Shown: piece by piece, positions 17,978-27,686 of the stretch
Position numbering within the stretch: the first letter of the stretch is position 1
Layout: each line of letters begins with the position of its first letter
Assembly (NCBI GenBank): GCA_947626365.1
Contig: CANQRW010000001.1
Coordinates: 1-64,000 of the forward strand
Origin: an uncultured Lachnospiraceae bacterium
GTDB taxonomy: Bacteria; Bacillota; Clostridia; Lachnospirales; Lachnospiraceae
Length of the DNA: 64,000 nt
Reading direction: 5' to 3'
Translations under genes and position numbers: made by a program
Notes under the pieces: generated by a model
The model's input: the letters and a program-made list of their open reading frames with translations, nothing else
The model's database searches: none
What the model was told of the DNA's origin: nothing

Positions 17978-18973
17978 ATGAAGAAGATAACAGCAGTAAT
18001 TCTGGCAATGGGGCTTGCGGCGGCAGGTCTGACCGGCTGCGGCGGAAGCGGTTCCGCGGAGGCAGCAGCGAAACAGGAGACGGCGGCTGAACAGGAGACA
18101 GCGGCGAAACAGGAGGCAGAAGCGGAGCAGGGGACAGCGGCGAAACAGGAGGCAGAAACGGAGCAGGGGGCAGCGGCGGAAAATACCGCCCTGGAGGGAG
18201 AAATCGCGGTGATTTCCCGTGAGGACGGTTCCGGAACCAGAGGCGCTTTTATTGAGCTGCTCGGTGTGGAGCAGCAGAATGAAGCCGGCGAGAAGGTGGA
18301 TATGACTACTCCGGATGCGGAGGTGACCAACAGCACCAGCGTCATGATGACTACCGTGGCAGGCAATGCCAGGGCCATCGGATATATATCGCTGGGTTCG
18401 CTGAATGACACGGTGAAAGCCCTGTCCATCGACGGTGTGGAGGCTACCGTGGACAATATCAAAGCCGGAGATTACAAGATCGCAAGACCCTTCAATATTG
18501 CGGTGAAGGAAGGACTCAGCGACGCGGCGCAGGATTTCATCGCGTTTATCATGAGTGAACAGGGCCAGGCCGTGGTGGAAGAAAACGGATACATCAGCCA
18601 GGGGAACGAAGGCGCCTATGAGGCATCCGGCGTCAGCGGCAAGATTGTTGTAGCCGGTTCTTCCTCGGTCACTCCGGTTATGGAGAAGCTGAGTGAAGCT
18701 TACGAGGAACTGAATCCCGATGTGACCATTGAAGTTCAGCAGAGCGATTCCACTACTGGGATGACTTCCGCCATCGAGGGAGTCTGTGATATCGGTATGG
18801 CTTCCAGAGAGCTGAAGGACAGTGAGCTGGAGCAGGGACTGATTCCAACGGTGATCGCCATAGACGGTATCGCAGTGATCGTAAACAGGGAACTGCCTGT
18901 TGATGAACTTTCCAGCGAGACCGTGAGGGACATCTACACCGGAGATATCACCGACTGGTCGAATGTGCGGTAA
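17978..18973 (+). CDS. pstS: phosphate ABC transporter substrate-binding lipoprotein, PstS-like with permuted lobe order
   Basis: lipobox 'LTGCGG'; 'SREDGSGTRGAF' and 'NSTSVMMTTVAGNARAIGYISLGSLNDTVKALSIDG' precede 'KIVVAGSSSVTPVMEKLSEAYEE ... DIGMASRELKDSE ... IYTGDITDWSNV'. Confidence 0.9.
   Translation: MKKITAVILAMGLAAAGLTGCGGSGSAEAAAKQETAAEQETAAKQEAEAEQGTAAKQEAETEQGAAAENTALEGEIAVISREDGSGTRGAFIELLGVEQQNEAGEKVDMTTPDAEVTNSTSVMMTTVAGNARAIGYISLGSLNDTVKALSIDGVEATVDNIKAGDYKIARPFNIAVKEGLSDAAQDFIAFIMSEQGQAVVEENGYISQGNEGAYEASGVSGKIVVAGSSSVTPVMEKLSEAYEELNPDVTIEVQQSDSTTGMTSAIEGVCDIGMASRELKDSELEQGLIPTVIAIDGIAVIVNRELPVDELSSETVRDIYTGDITDWSNVR
18098..18169 (+). repeat. 36-bp tandem repeat (2 copies, 1 mismatch) in the PstS lipoprotein linker
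   Basis: ACAGCGGCGAAACAGGAGGCAGAA(G/A)CGGAGCAGGGG at 18098 and 18134. Confidence 0.9.
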
Positions 18974-19030
18974 GGCAGTCCGGGGACAAGGCGAAATGCA
19001 CGGAAACGCGCGCGCCGGAATGGAGATTTT

Positions 19031-19882
19031 ATGAAAAAGATAGAAGAGATTCTGGCGGAGGGAGTCTTTCTCCTCTCCGCCCTCATGTCCATCTTTGCCG
19101 TAGCCATGATCTGTTTTTTTCTCTTTGTGAACGGGATTCCGGCGATGGCAAAGATCGGGCTTTTTGATTTTCTGACGGGGACCCAGTGGCGGCCCAACAA
19201 TAACATGTACGGCATCCTTCCGATGATACTGGGCAGTATCTATGTGACGGCAGGAGCCATAGTGGTGGGTGTGCCTATCGGAGTTTTGACGGCGGTGTTT
19301 CTGTCCAGATTCTGCCCGAAAGGATTGTACCGGATCATCAAGCCTGCCATCGATCTGCTGGCAGGGATTCCCTCGGTGGTCTACGGTTTTTTCGGACTGG
19401 TGGTGATCGTTCCTGTGATGGAGCGGCTGTTTGGCGGCGGCAAAAGCATCGCCACGGCGTCATTACTTTTGGGCATCATGATCCTGCCTACGATTATCGG
19501 AGTAGCGGAATCGGCTATTAACGCGGTGCCGGAAAGCTACTATGAGGGTGCCCTGGCACTGGGAGCCAGCCATGAGCGGAGCGTATTCTTCGCGCTGCTT
19601 CCGGCAGCCGGTTCCGGTATTCTGGCCGGAGTGATCCTGGGTGTGGGACGCGCTATCGGCGAGACTATGGCAGTCATTATGATTGCGGGCAACCAGCCCC
19701 GTATGCCGAAGGGACTGTTTGAGGGAGTCCGCACCATGACAGCGAATATTGTAATGGAGATGGGATATGCTACGGACCTGCACAGGGAAGCCCTGATTGC
19801 CACCGGGGTGGTTCTGTTCGTGTTTATTCTGATCATCAATCTGTCGTTTTCAGCACTGAAAAGGAGGTCGGCTGAGATATGA
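19031..19882 (+). CDS. pstC: phosphate ABC transporter permease PstC
   Basis: position in pst operon; 'AGIPSVVYGFFGLVVIVP', 'GVGRAIGETMAVIMIAGN'. Confidence 0.93.
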   Translation: MKKIEEILAEGVFLLSALMSIFAVAMICFFLFVNGIPAMAKIGLFDFLTGTQWRPNNNMYGILPMILGSIYVTAGAIVVGVPIGVLTAVFLSRFCPKGLYRIIKPAIDLLAGIPSVVYGFFGLVVIVPVMERLFGGGKSIATASLLLGIMILPTIIGVAESAINAVPESYYEGALALGASHERSVFFALLPAAGSGILAGVILGVGRAIGETMAVIMIAGNQPRMPKGLFEGVRTMTANIVMEMGYATDLHREALIATGVVLFVFILIINLSFSALKRRSAEI

Positions 19883-20847
19883 GCGGATATGCGGCGGCAG
19901 GCAGCATGACTGCCGGGAAATCGGCCAGCGGGGCCGACGGAAGAAAACGCCCGGAAGAGAAGGCAGCCGGGAAAGACCGGATCCAGGCCATCAACCGGCA
20001 GACTCCGGCACAGAAGGCCAGGGCTTATCTGAGAAGCCCCATGTCATTGTTTCTTCTGACACTGGTATTCCTGTCGGCCCTCGTCACAGTATCGGTGCTG
20101 GTTTTTCTGATAATCTATATCCTGGCCAAAGGGGTGCCTTATCTGACGCCGGACCTTTTCGCATGGGAGTATAACAGTGATAATGTATCGCTGATGCCGG
20201 CTGTGGTGAACACGGTATCCATGACGGTCCTGTCTCTTCTGATTGCGGTTCCGCTGGGGATTTTCGCGGCCGTCTATCTGGTGGAGTATGCCAGGAGAGG
20301 AAATAAGTTGGTCGCGCTCGTGCGGATTACCTCGGAGACGCTGACGGGAATCCCGTCTATCGTCTATGGCCTGTTCGGTTTTCTCCTTTTTGCCGTGACC
20401 CTGGGCTGGGGGTATTCCATGCTGGGCGGCGTGCTGACCCTGTCTATTATGATCCTGCCTACGATTATGCGGACTACGGAGGAAGCGCTGAAAAGCGTGC
20501 CGGATTCTTATCGGGAAGGAAGCTTCGGCCTGGGAGCGGGAAGGCTTCGGACCGTCTTTACCATCGTGCTTCCGTCGGCGGTACCCGGCATTCTGGCAGG
20601 TATTATACTGGGGGTCGGACGGATCGTCGGGGAGACGGCGGCCCTGATGTATACGGCAGGCACTGTAGCCGGAATCCCCGGCAGTGTGATGGGATCCGCC
20701 AGAACCCTTTCTGTCCACATGTATGTGCTGACCAGCGAGGGGCTTCATATCAATCAGGCCTATGCCACAGCGGTAGTGCTGCTGGTAATTGTGGCGTTAA
20801 TCAATGGGGTATCAGGCTTTATCGCCGGGAAGGTGGCCAGAGGATAA
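19879..20847 (+). CDS. pstA: phosphate ABC transporter permease PstA
   Basis: '[19 protein letters not shown]', '[18 protein letters not shown]'; ATGA overlap with pstC. Confidence 0.93.
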   Translation: MSGYAAAGSMTAGKSASGADGRKRPEEKAAGKDRIQAINRQTPAQKARAYLRSPMSLFLLTLVFLSALVTVSVLVFLIIYILAKGVPYLTPDLFAWEYNSDNVSLMPAVVNTVSMTVLSLLIAVPLGIFAAVYLVEYARRGNKLVALVRITSETLTGIPSIVYGLFGFLLFAVTLGWGYSMLGGVLTLSIMILPTIMRTTEEALKSVPDSYREGSFGLGAGRLRTVFTIVLPSAVPGILAGIILGVGRIVGETAALMYTAGTVAGIPGSVMGSARTLSVHMYVLTSEGLHINQAYATAVVLLVIVALINGVSGFIAGKVARG

Positions 20848-21596
20848 TGGATAAGTTTACGATTGAGAACCTGAATTTGTATTATAATGATTTTCATGCC
20901 CTGAAGGATATCAGCCTTCATATCAGGCCCAACGAGATTACCGCTTTTATCGGGCCTTCCGGCTGCGGAAAATCCACTCTTATAAAATCCTTAAACCGTA
21001 TGAACGATCTGGTGGAAGGGTGCAGGATTACGGGGACGGCCCTGCTGGATGGCGAGGACATTTACGGAGGTATGGATATCAATCTTCTCAGAAAGCGTGT
21101 GGGAATGGTGTTCCAGAAACCGAACCCCTTTCCCATGAGCGTCTATGACAATATCGCCTTCGGGCCCCGAACTCATGGGATCCGGTCGAAGGTGAAGCTG
21201 GACGATATTGTGGAGAAATCCCTTCGGGATGCGGCTATCTGGGATGAGCTGAAGGACCGGCTGAAAAAAAGCGCACTGGGACTGTCCGGCGGCCAGCAGC
21301 AGAGGCTGTGTATCGCGAGGGCCCTGGCGGTTCAGCCGGAAGTGCTGCTGATGGATGAACCTACGTCGGCCCTGGATCCCATCTCCACTTCCCGGATAGA
21401 AGACCTTGCCGTGGAACTGAAAAAGGATTATACTATTGTCATGGTGACTCACAATATGCAGCAGGCGGCCAGAATCTCTGACAGGACGGTGTTCTTCCTT
21501 CTGGGCGAGGTGATCGAGTATGGGGATACGGAGGAGATCTTCTCCATGCCCCGGGATAAGCGGACAGAGGATTATATCACAGGGAGGTTTGGCTGA
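20847..21596 (+). CDS. pstB: phosphate ABC transporter ATP-binding protein PstB
   Basis: '[28 protein letters not shown]', '[35 protein letters not shown]'. Confidence 0.96.
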   Translation: MDKFTIENLNLYYNDFHALKDISLHIRPNEITAFIGPSGCGKSTLIKSLNRMNDLVEGCRITGTALLDGEDIYGGMDINLLRKRVGMVFQKPNPFPMSVYDNIAFGPRTHGIRSKVKLDDIVEKSLRDAAIWDELKDRLKKSALGLSGGQQQRLCIARALAVQPEVLLMDEPTSALDPISTSRIEDLAVELKKDYTIVMVTHNMQQAARISDRTVFFLLGEVIEYGDTEEIFSMPRDKRTEDYITGRFG

Positions 21597-21597
21597 T

Positions 21598-22245
21598 ATG
21601 AGAAATCATTTTGACGAACAGCTGGAGCTTCTGAACGCGGAACTGATTCGTATGGGGGCGCTCTGTGAGGATGCCATCGCCGGAGCGGCCAGAACCCTGC
21701 GGGGAGCAAAAAATGATGAGATTCAGGTGAGGCAGGCGGAGCAGGAGATCGACCAGAAGGAGCGGGAGATTGAGAACCTGTGCCTGAGGCTGCTTCTGAA
21801 GCAGCAGCCGGTGGCCGGAGACCTGCGGCAGGTTTCGTCTGCCCTGAAGATGATTTCCGACATGGAGCGGATCGGGGATCAGGCCGCGGATATCGCCGAG
21901 ACGGCCCGATATATGAAGCCGGCTGCCGCGGAAAGCCACATACACATCAATGATATGGCGGAAGCTACCAGTCGGATGGTGACGGACAGTATCGACTCTT
22001 TTGTCAGGAAGGATCTGCATCTGGCCCGGAAGGTGATGAAAGAAGATGATGTGGTGGACGGGCTGTTTGACCGGGTGAAGCAGGAAATTGTCGGCTTTAT
22101 CGCTCAGGACGGTGAGAACGGCAGTCTAGGCATCGATCTTCTCATGATCGCCAAGTATTTTGAACGGATCGGGGATCATGCGGTCAACATCGCCGAATGG
22201 GTGGAATATTCCATTACCGGGACTCATGCGGAACAGGATTATTAA
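21598..22245 (+). CDS. phoU: phosphate signalling complex protein PhoU
   Basis: 'MRNHFDEQLELLNAELIRMGALCEDAI', 'KMISDMERIGDQAADIAE', 'YFERIGDHAVNIAEWVEY'. Confidence 0.95.
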   Translation: MRNHFDEQLELLNAELIRMGALCEDAIAGAARTLRGAKNDEIQVRQAEQEIDQKEREIENLCLRLLLKQQPVAGDLRQVSSALKMISDMERIGDQAADIAETARYMKPAAAESHIHINDMAEATSRMVTDSIDSFVRKDLHLARKVMKEDDVVDGLFDRVKQEIVGFIAQDGENGSLGIDLLMIAKYFERIGDHAVNIAEWVEYSITGTHAEQDY

Positions 22246-22267
22246 GGAAAACAGGGAGACAGGGCAC

Positions 22268-22960
22268 ATGATCTATTTGGTAGAGGATGACGACAGTATC
22301 AGGGAGCTGGTGGTTTACACCCTGCAAAGCACGGGATTTGCGGCCAGAGGATTCGGCAGGGCAGAGGATTTCTGGGAAGCCATGAATACGGAGACACCGG
22401 AGATGGTCCTTCTGGATATTATGCTGCCGGATGAAGACGGTCTGGAGATTCTTAAAAAACTGCGCGCCTGCCCGGCCACGGAGAGGCTTCCGGTGATGAT
22501 GCTGACCGCCAAAGGGACGGAGTATGACAAGGTGATCGGTCTGGACAGCGGCGCCGACGATTATCTGCCCAAGCCCTTCGGTATGATGGAGATGGTGTCC
22601 CGGGTAAAGGCGGTCCTGCGCCGGTCCAATCCGGAAAAGTCCGGGAAAGACAGGGATAAGGAGACGTCTGTTTACCGGATAGGTCCGATTACGGCGGATA
22701 TTCCCCGGCATCAGGTGCTTGTGGAAGGCATGCCGGTGACGCTGACCTTCAAGGAGTTTGAGCTTTTGTGCTGCCTTATGGAGCATGAGGGCATTGTTCT
22801 GACCAGGGACCAGCTGCTTACCAGAATCTGGGGATATGATTTTGACGGCGAGACCAGGACGGTGGATGTCCATATCCGCGCCCTGCGTCAGAAGCTGGGA
22901 CCGGGCGGCAGTTGTATCGAGACGGTCCGTGGCGTAGGTTATAAGATGGAAGAGATATGA
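22268..22960 (+). CDS. phoB: response regulator, PhoB/OmpR family
   Basis: 'MIYLVEDDDSIRELV', 'LLDIMLPDEDGLEIL', 'LTFKEFELLCCLMEHEGIVLTRDQLLTRIWGYDFDGETRTVDVHIRALRQKLG'. Confidence 0.93.
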   Translation: MIYLVEDDDSIRELVVYTLQSTGFAARGFGRAEDFWEAMNTETPEMVLLDIMLPDEDGLEILKKLRACPATERLPVMMLTAKGTEYDKVIGLDSGADDYLPKPFGMMEMVSRVKAVLRRSNPEKSGKDRDKETSVYRIGPITADIPRHQVLVEGMPVTLTFKEFELLCCLMEHEGIVLTRDQLLTRIWGYDFDGETRTVDVHIRALRQKLGPGGSCIETVRGVGYKMEEI

Positions 22961-23030
22961 GGCGGATGGGGCCGAGGGGAGAGACCGGCCGCTCTATCCG
23001 GCCGGAAGAAAGCCGGCAGAGGGAGCTCGC

Positions 23031-24713
23031 ATGAAGAAACGGATATACAGAAACATGTGTCTGGTGGTACTGCTGGCCGTGGTCCTGGCCACGGCAGTGA
23101 CCACCTTTGTTTATTATGAGAATCTGAAGGGGCGGATCGGCCGCGAACTGACGTCGGAAGCCCGGTACCTGGAGACCGGCCTTGCCTTATCCGGGGAGGA
23201 CTATCTGGAGGAACTTGCCGGGAAAATCCGGGAGACCGACAAAAACCGCGTGACGCTGATCGACCGTGACGGAACGGTGCTGTACGATAATTACGCGGAG
23301 CCGGAGACCATGGAAAACCACGGAAACAGGCAGGAGGTGCGCGGCGCTCTGGAAACAGGAGAGGGCACCGCTTCCCGGATGTCAGATACCTTGTCTATGG
23401 AGACCTTCTATTATGCCCGCAGACTGGAGGACGGGAGGGTGATCCGCCTGGCTGCCGCTACCGGAAGCGTTTTTTCAAACATTGTCCGTATGCTCCCGGT
23501 TCTGTGTGGAGCCGCCGCGGTAATCTGCCTTTTCTGCATTCTTTTGTCAGACAGGCTTACCGAAGCCATTGTGAAGCCGGTCAATGACCTGGATCTGGAC
23601 CATCCGGGAGACGCGAAGGTGTATGATGAGCTGGCGCCTCTTCTGGGACGGATTGAGCGGCAGCAGGAGACCATCAAAAATCAGATGGAGCTTCTGATTG
23701 CCCGGCAGAAAGAATTTACGGCCATTACCGAGAATATGAGCGAAGGGTTTATTATTATCGGAAAGAAAGGGGAGGCGGTCTCCTATAATTCCAGCGCTCT
23801 GCGGATTTTGGGGGCGGAGCAGGTATGTTCAGACGGGAACGGAAGAGTCAATGTACTGAGCCTGAACCGAAGCCGGGTATTCCAGAAGTCGGTGGATGAG
23901 GCGCTGGCCGGAAGACACAGCCAGCAGTACATGGAGATGAGCGGCCGGGTTTATCAGATCATTGCCAATCCGGTTCAGGAGGGACGGGAGATTACGGGAG
24001 CTATCATGGTGATTCTGGATGTGACGGAAGCCAGGGAGAGGGAATCCCTGCGCCGGGAGTTTACGGCTAACGTGTCCCATGAACTGAAAACGCCTCTGAC
24101 TTCGATTTCCGGATATGCGGAGATTATGAAGAACGGCCTGGTGCGCCAGGAGGATATGAAAAGATTTTCCCAAAATATATATGATGAAGCTCAGAGAATG
24201 ATAGCTCTTGTGGGAGATATACTCAGATTATCCCAACTGGATGAGGAAAAAGTGGATGAACATAGAGAAAATGCGGATCTGTATTCCATAGCGGAATCCG
24301 TTGCCGGACGGCTGAAGGACCGGGCTCGGCAGGCGAAGGTGGAGCTGCGGCTGGAGGGAACGGCTGTTACGGTGCGGGGCAGCCGTCAGATTCTGGATGA
24401 GATGATTTTCAATCTGTGCGATAATGCCATTAAGTACAATAATCCCGGCGGCCATGTGACGGTTACTGTATCCCGGGAGAACGGACTCCCGCAGGTGATT
24501 GTCGCGGACGATGGCATCGGCATTCCCGAAGAGGATCAGAGCCGGGTATTTGAGCGGTTTTACCGGGTAGATAAAAGCCGGTCCCGCCAGATTGGCGGAA
24601 CCGGCCTGGGGCTTTCCATCGTTAAGCACGGCGCCCTCTACCACAATGCCCGGGTGGAACTGGAGAGCAGGGTGGGAGAGGGAACGAAGATAACGGTTCG
24701 TTTCGGCCAATGA
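23031..24713 (+). CDS. phoR: sensor histidine kinase, PhoR-like
   Basis: 'FTANVSHELKTPLTSISGYAEIMKNGL' H-box, 'IFNLCDNAIKYN', 'GTGLGLSIVKHGALYHNA'. Confidence 0.92.
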   Translation: MKKRIYRNMCLVVLLAVVLATAVTTFVYYENLKGRIGRELTSEARYLETGLALSGEDYLEELAGKIRETDKNRVTLIDRDGTVLYDNYAEPETMENHGNRQEVRGALETGEGTASRMSDTLSMETFYYARRLEDGRVIRLAAATGSVFSNIVRMLPVLCGAAAVICLFCILLSDRLTEAIVKPVNDLDLDHPGDAKVYDELAPLLGRIERQQETIKNQMELLIARQKEFTAITENMSEGFIIIGKKGEAVSYNSSALRILGAEQVCSDGNGRVNVLSLNRSRVFQKSVDEALAGRHSQQYMEMSGRVYQIIANPVQEGREITGAIMVILDVTEARERESLRREFTANVSHELKTPLTSISGYAEIMKNGLVRQEDMKRFSQNIYDEAQRMIALVGDILRLSQLDEEKVDEHRENADLYSIAESVAGRLKDRARQAKVELRLEGTAVTVRGSRQILDEMIFNLCDNAIKYNNPGGHVTVTVSRENGLPQVIVADDGIGIPEEDQSRVFERFYRVDKSRSRQIGGTGLGLSIVKHGALYHNARVELESRVGEGTKITVRFGQ

Positions 24714-24764
24714 GAGCAGCAGACCTGCTCTGTCCCGCGCATGACGGGAAATGACAGCAGACGG

Positions 24765-25634
24765 CTACTGCCGGCCGGACAGAATACCTGCCAGTTCGCT
24801 GTCCGATCCCAGAATCACCGTTTTGTTTTCTCCCTTCAGGGAGGCCTTCAGAGCGTCCAGGGAGCGGACAAAATTGTAGAAATCCGCTTTGTCTTCGTCA
24901 TTGTAAGCGTCGCTTAAGATCTGCATATACTGGGCTTCCGCATCTGCCCGAATTTTCTCAGCCTGTGCCTGTGCTTTGGCTACAGTCTCCCTTGCGGTAC
25001 GGTCCGTCTGGTTCCGGATGAGAGACGACTGATATTCGCCGTCCGCCATATATTGAGCGGCGATATTGTTGCGTTCGGATATCATGCGCTCGTAGACGGC
25101 CTGTTTGTTGGAGTTGGGCAGATCCAGCTTTTTGGTTTCTGTGGCAATCACGCGGATGCCATAGGAATCCTCAAGGGAGGAACCGATGCTGCTTAAGATA
25201 TCCGCGGCCAGCTGGCCGTCCCGGTTGGCGATGATTTCCTCCTGGGTCATGGAGGACATAACATTTTTTGTGGCGTTATATACGGCGTTCTCAATCCTGA
25301 CGGTGGCGGTGGCCTCGCTGGCGCCTACGGTGGAAAGATATCTCAGCGGATCGGATACTTCCCAGATGACGAAGGAATCTACGTTGAGAACTTTTTTGTC
25401 TTTGGTGGTCACGTCGCTTGGGGCGATATCGTAGATCATCTTATGCTTGGGTATGGACTGTGTGGTCTGGATAAAAGGAATCTTAAAGGATGGACCTGCC
25501 TCCGAGGTCACTTTTACAACTCTGCCGAACTGTTTGACCAGGACGTATTCATCCGGATTGGTAATCACCAGTGATGATGTGATAAGAATCAGAGCAATGA
25601 TAATGATCGGAATAATTCCCAATAATCTTTTCAT
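24765..25634 (-). CDS. hflC: SPFH/band 7 protein, HflC
   Basis: N-terminal TM, 'VLVKQFGRVVKVTSEAGPSFKIPFIQ', 'RMISERNNIAAQYMADGE'. Confidence 0.88.
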   Translation of the reverse strand: MKRLLGIIPIIIIALILITSSLVITNPDEYVLVKQFGRVVKVTSEAGPSFKIPFIQTTQSIPKHKMIYDIAPSDVTTKDKKVLNVDSFVIWEVSDPLRYLSTVGASEATATVRIENAVYNATKNVMSSMTQEEIIANRDGQLAADILSSIGSSLEDSYGIRVIATETKKLDLPNSNKQAVYERMISERNNIAAQYMADGEYQSSLIRNQTDRTARETVAKAQAQAEKIRADAEAQYMQILSDAYNDEDKADFYNFVRSLDALKASLKGENKTVILGSDSELAGILSGRQ

Positions 25635-25648
25635 GACGGCGTCCCTCC

Positions 25649-26644
25649 TTATTCTGACAGATTTGACGCGGATTCGGAAGTTTCAGGTTCCGCCTGCACG
25701 GCAAACGGTTCCAGAGGCAGCATGGTCTGCGTCCCGCCTTCGCCGGAGTCGTCGATATATACCTTCAGCGACGGAAGAACTTCTTCCAGCGCTTCGTAAT
25801 ACATCCGCTTTTTGGTGATCAGCGGGTATTTGACATATTCTTCATACAGTTCGTTGAAACGGGCGGCCTGCCCCTCCGCTTCGCTTATCCGCTCCTGACG
25901 GTACGCCTCGGCTTCCTGTATGATCTTGTCCGCTCTGGCGTTAGCATTGGGGATTTCCGTAGATTCGTATTTTTTCGCCTCGTTAATTTTGGTGTCCATG
26001 CCCTGTTTGGCATCCTCTACGGCTTCGAAAGCCTTGGAGATTTCCTCTGTAGGCGGCTCTGAATCCTGGATTGTCACATTCACGATGCCAAGGCCTACAT
26101 CCTCTGTCAGCATCCGTTCGGAAAGCTGGGTCTTGATCCGGGACTGAATCTCGGATTTTCCGGTAGTGAGGACCTCATCGATCCCGTAAACGCCGACGGT
26201 ATCCCTGATGTAGGATTGGGCCAGGTTCCGGAGGATCGTTTCCGCGGTTCCCCGGTTAATGTATGCCTGAAGGGGATCGGTTACCTGATATTCTACCCAG
26301 AAATCCACGTTGACGAAGTTAGCGTCCACAGTAATCATTTCGGATTCTGACGGAACGGACTGTTCCGCGTCATCGTAGCCGATCCGCATGCCAAGAATCT
26401 CCCGGGACATTTTGTGGACGTTCTGAATAAAAGGAATCTTGAAATGAATTCCGGCATCGGTGACGCTTTCCGGCCTTCCCAGAGTCCTGAGGACCGCGAC
26501 TTCATTCTCCTTTAATGTGTAAAAACTGTTCATAGCCAGGATTGCCAGAAATCCGATGGTAATCACAAGAATCGGGATAGACCCGATGATACGTGCCAGT
26601 CTCTTCAGACCGCTGTAACGATCATTTGTCGGTTGTTCATTCAT
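25649..26644 (-). CDS. hflK: SPFH/band 7 protein, HflK
   Basis: 'NEVAVLRTLGRPESVTDAGIHFKIPFIQNVHKM', 'INEAKKYESTEIPNANARADKIIQEAEAYRQERISEAEGQAARF'. Confidence 0.88.
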   Translation of the reverse strand: MNEQPTNDRYSGLKRLARIIGSIPILVITIGFLAILAMNSFYTLKENEVAVLRTLGRPESVTDAGIHFKIPFIQNVHKMSREILGMRIGYDDAEQSVPSESEMITVDANFVNVDFWVEYQVTDPLQAYINRGTAETILRNLAQSYIRDTVGVYGIDEVLTTGKSEIQSRIKTQLSERMLTEDVGLGIVNVTIQDSEPPTEEISKAFEAVEDAKQGMDTKINEAKKYESTEIPNANARADKIIQEAEAYRQERISEAEGQAARFNELYEEYVKYPLITKKRMYYEALEEVLPSLKVYIDDSGEGGTQTMLPLEPFAVQAEPETSESASNLSE

Positions 26645-26704
26645 AAATCAGATCTGCCTTCCTTAAAAATTGGCTGCCGCCATTTTTTATTATACCTGAA
26701 AAGA

Positions 26705-26733
26705 GGGACAAAATCAATCTGTCCCCGTTTTTT
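26705..26733 (+). terminator. hairpin with T-tract between divergent hflK and exoIII genes
   Basis: GGGACA-AAATCAATC-TGTCCCCG-TTTTTT. Confidence 0.5.
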
Positions 26734-26859
26734 GATTCAGACAATATTTGTAATTTCATCTTAAAATCTGCAGGAAATCAGAACTAGACAGAATTTACTT
26801 GATTGAAATATATCATTATGATATAATTTTGTCACATTGATTGAAAAGGAGCTGGGAAC

Positions 26860-27615
26860 ATGATGAGGTTGATTTCCTGGAATGTAAATGGTCTGCGGGC
26901 CTGCGTCGGCAAGGGATTTCTGGAGTATTTTAAGAGGGCGGACGCAGATGTGTTCTGCATTCAGGAGAGCAAACTGCAGGAGGGGCAGATCGATCTGCCT
27001 CTGGAGGGATACCATCAGTACTGGAACTATGCGGAGAAGAAAGGGTATTCCGGCACTGCCATGTTCACCCGGCAGGAACCGATTTCTGTATCATATGGTA
27101 TCGGCGTGGAGGAGCATGATCATGAGGGCCGTGTGATCACGGCTGAATTTGAGGATTATTATGTGATAACCTGCTACACGCCCAATTCTCAGGACGGACT
27201 GGCCAGACTTCCTTACCGGATGACCTGGGAGGATGCGTTTCTGGCTTACTTAAAAGGGCTTGAACAGAAAAAGCCTGTGATTTTCTGCGGAGATCTGAAT
27301 GTGGCTCATCAGGAGATTGATTTAAAGAATCCCAAGACCAATCGAAACAATGCCGGTTTTACTGACCAGGAAAGGGAGAAATTTACCAATCTTTTAAATG
27401 CCGGTTTTATTGACACCTTCCGGTATTTCTATCCGGATCAGGCGGGAATCTACTCCTGGTGGTCCTACCGATTCAGGGCCAGAGAGAAGAACGCGGGGTG
27501 GCGTATCGACTATTTTTGTGTATCTGAAAGCCTGAAGGACCGCCTGATAAGCGCGGCGATTCACACGGAAGTGACAGGCTCGGATCATTGTCCGGTAGAA
27601 CTGGTAATATCGTGA
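26860..27615 (+). CDS. xth: exodeoxyribonuclease III
   Basis: '[23 protein letters not shown]', '[11 protein letters not shown]', '[29 protein letters not shown]', '[10 protein letters not shown]', 'GSDHCPVEL'. Confidence 0.95.
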   Translation: MMRLISWNVNGLRACVGKGFLEYFKRADADVFCIQESKLQEGQIDLPLEGYHQYWNYAEKKGYSGTAMFTRQEPISVSYGIGVEEHDHEGRVITAEFEDYYVITCYTPNSQDGLARLPYRMTWEDAFLAYLKGLEQKKPVIFCGDLNVAHQEIDLKNPKTNRNNAGFTDQEREKFTNLLNAGFIDTFRYFYPDQAGIYSWWSYRFRAREKNAGWRIDYFCVSESLKDRLISAAIHTEVTGSDHCPVELVIS

Positions 27616-27686
27616 GAAACTTTGTAAACAGCATGCAGCGGGCTGAGGCGGCAAAGGCCGTCCGGCGTAATAAAGGAGTTGGAAAC

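Noticed and set aside
24714-24764. GAGCAG...CTGCTC hairpin between phoR and hflC
   Set aside because: Probably an ordinary terminator-like structure between convergent genes, but the T-tract is absent, so it was not called as a feature.
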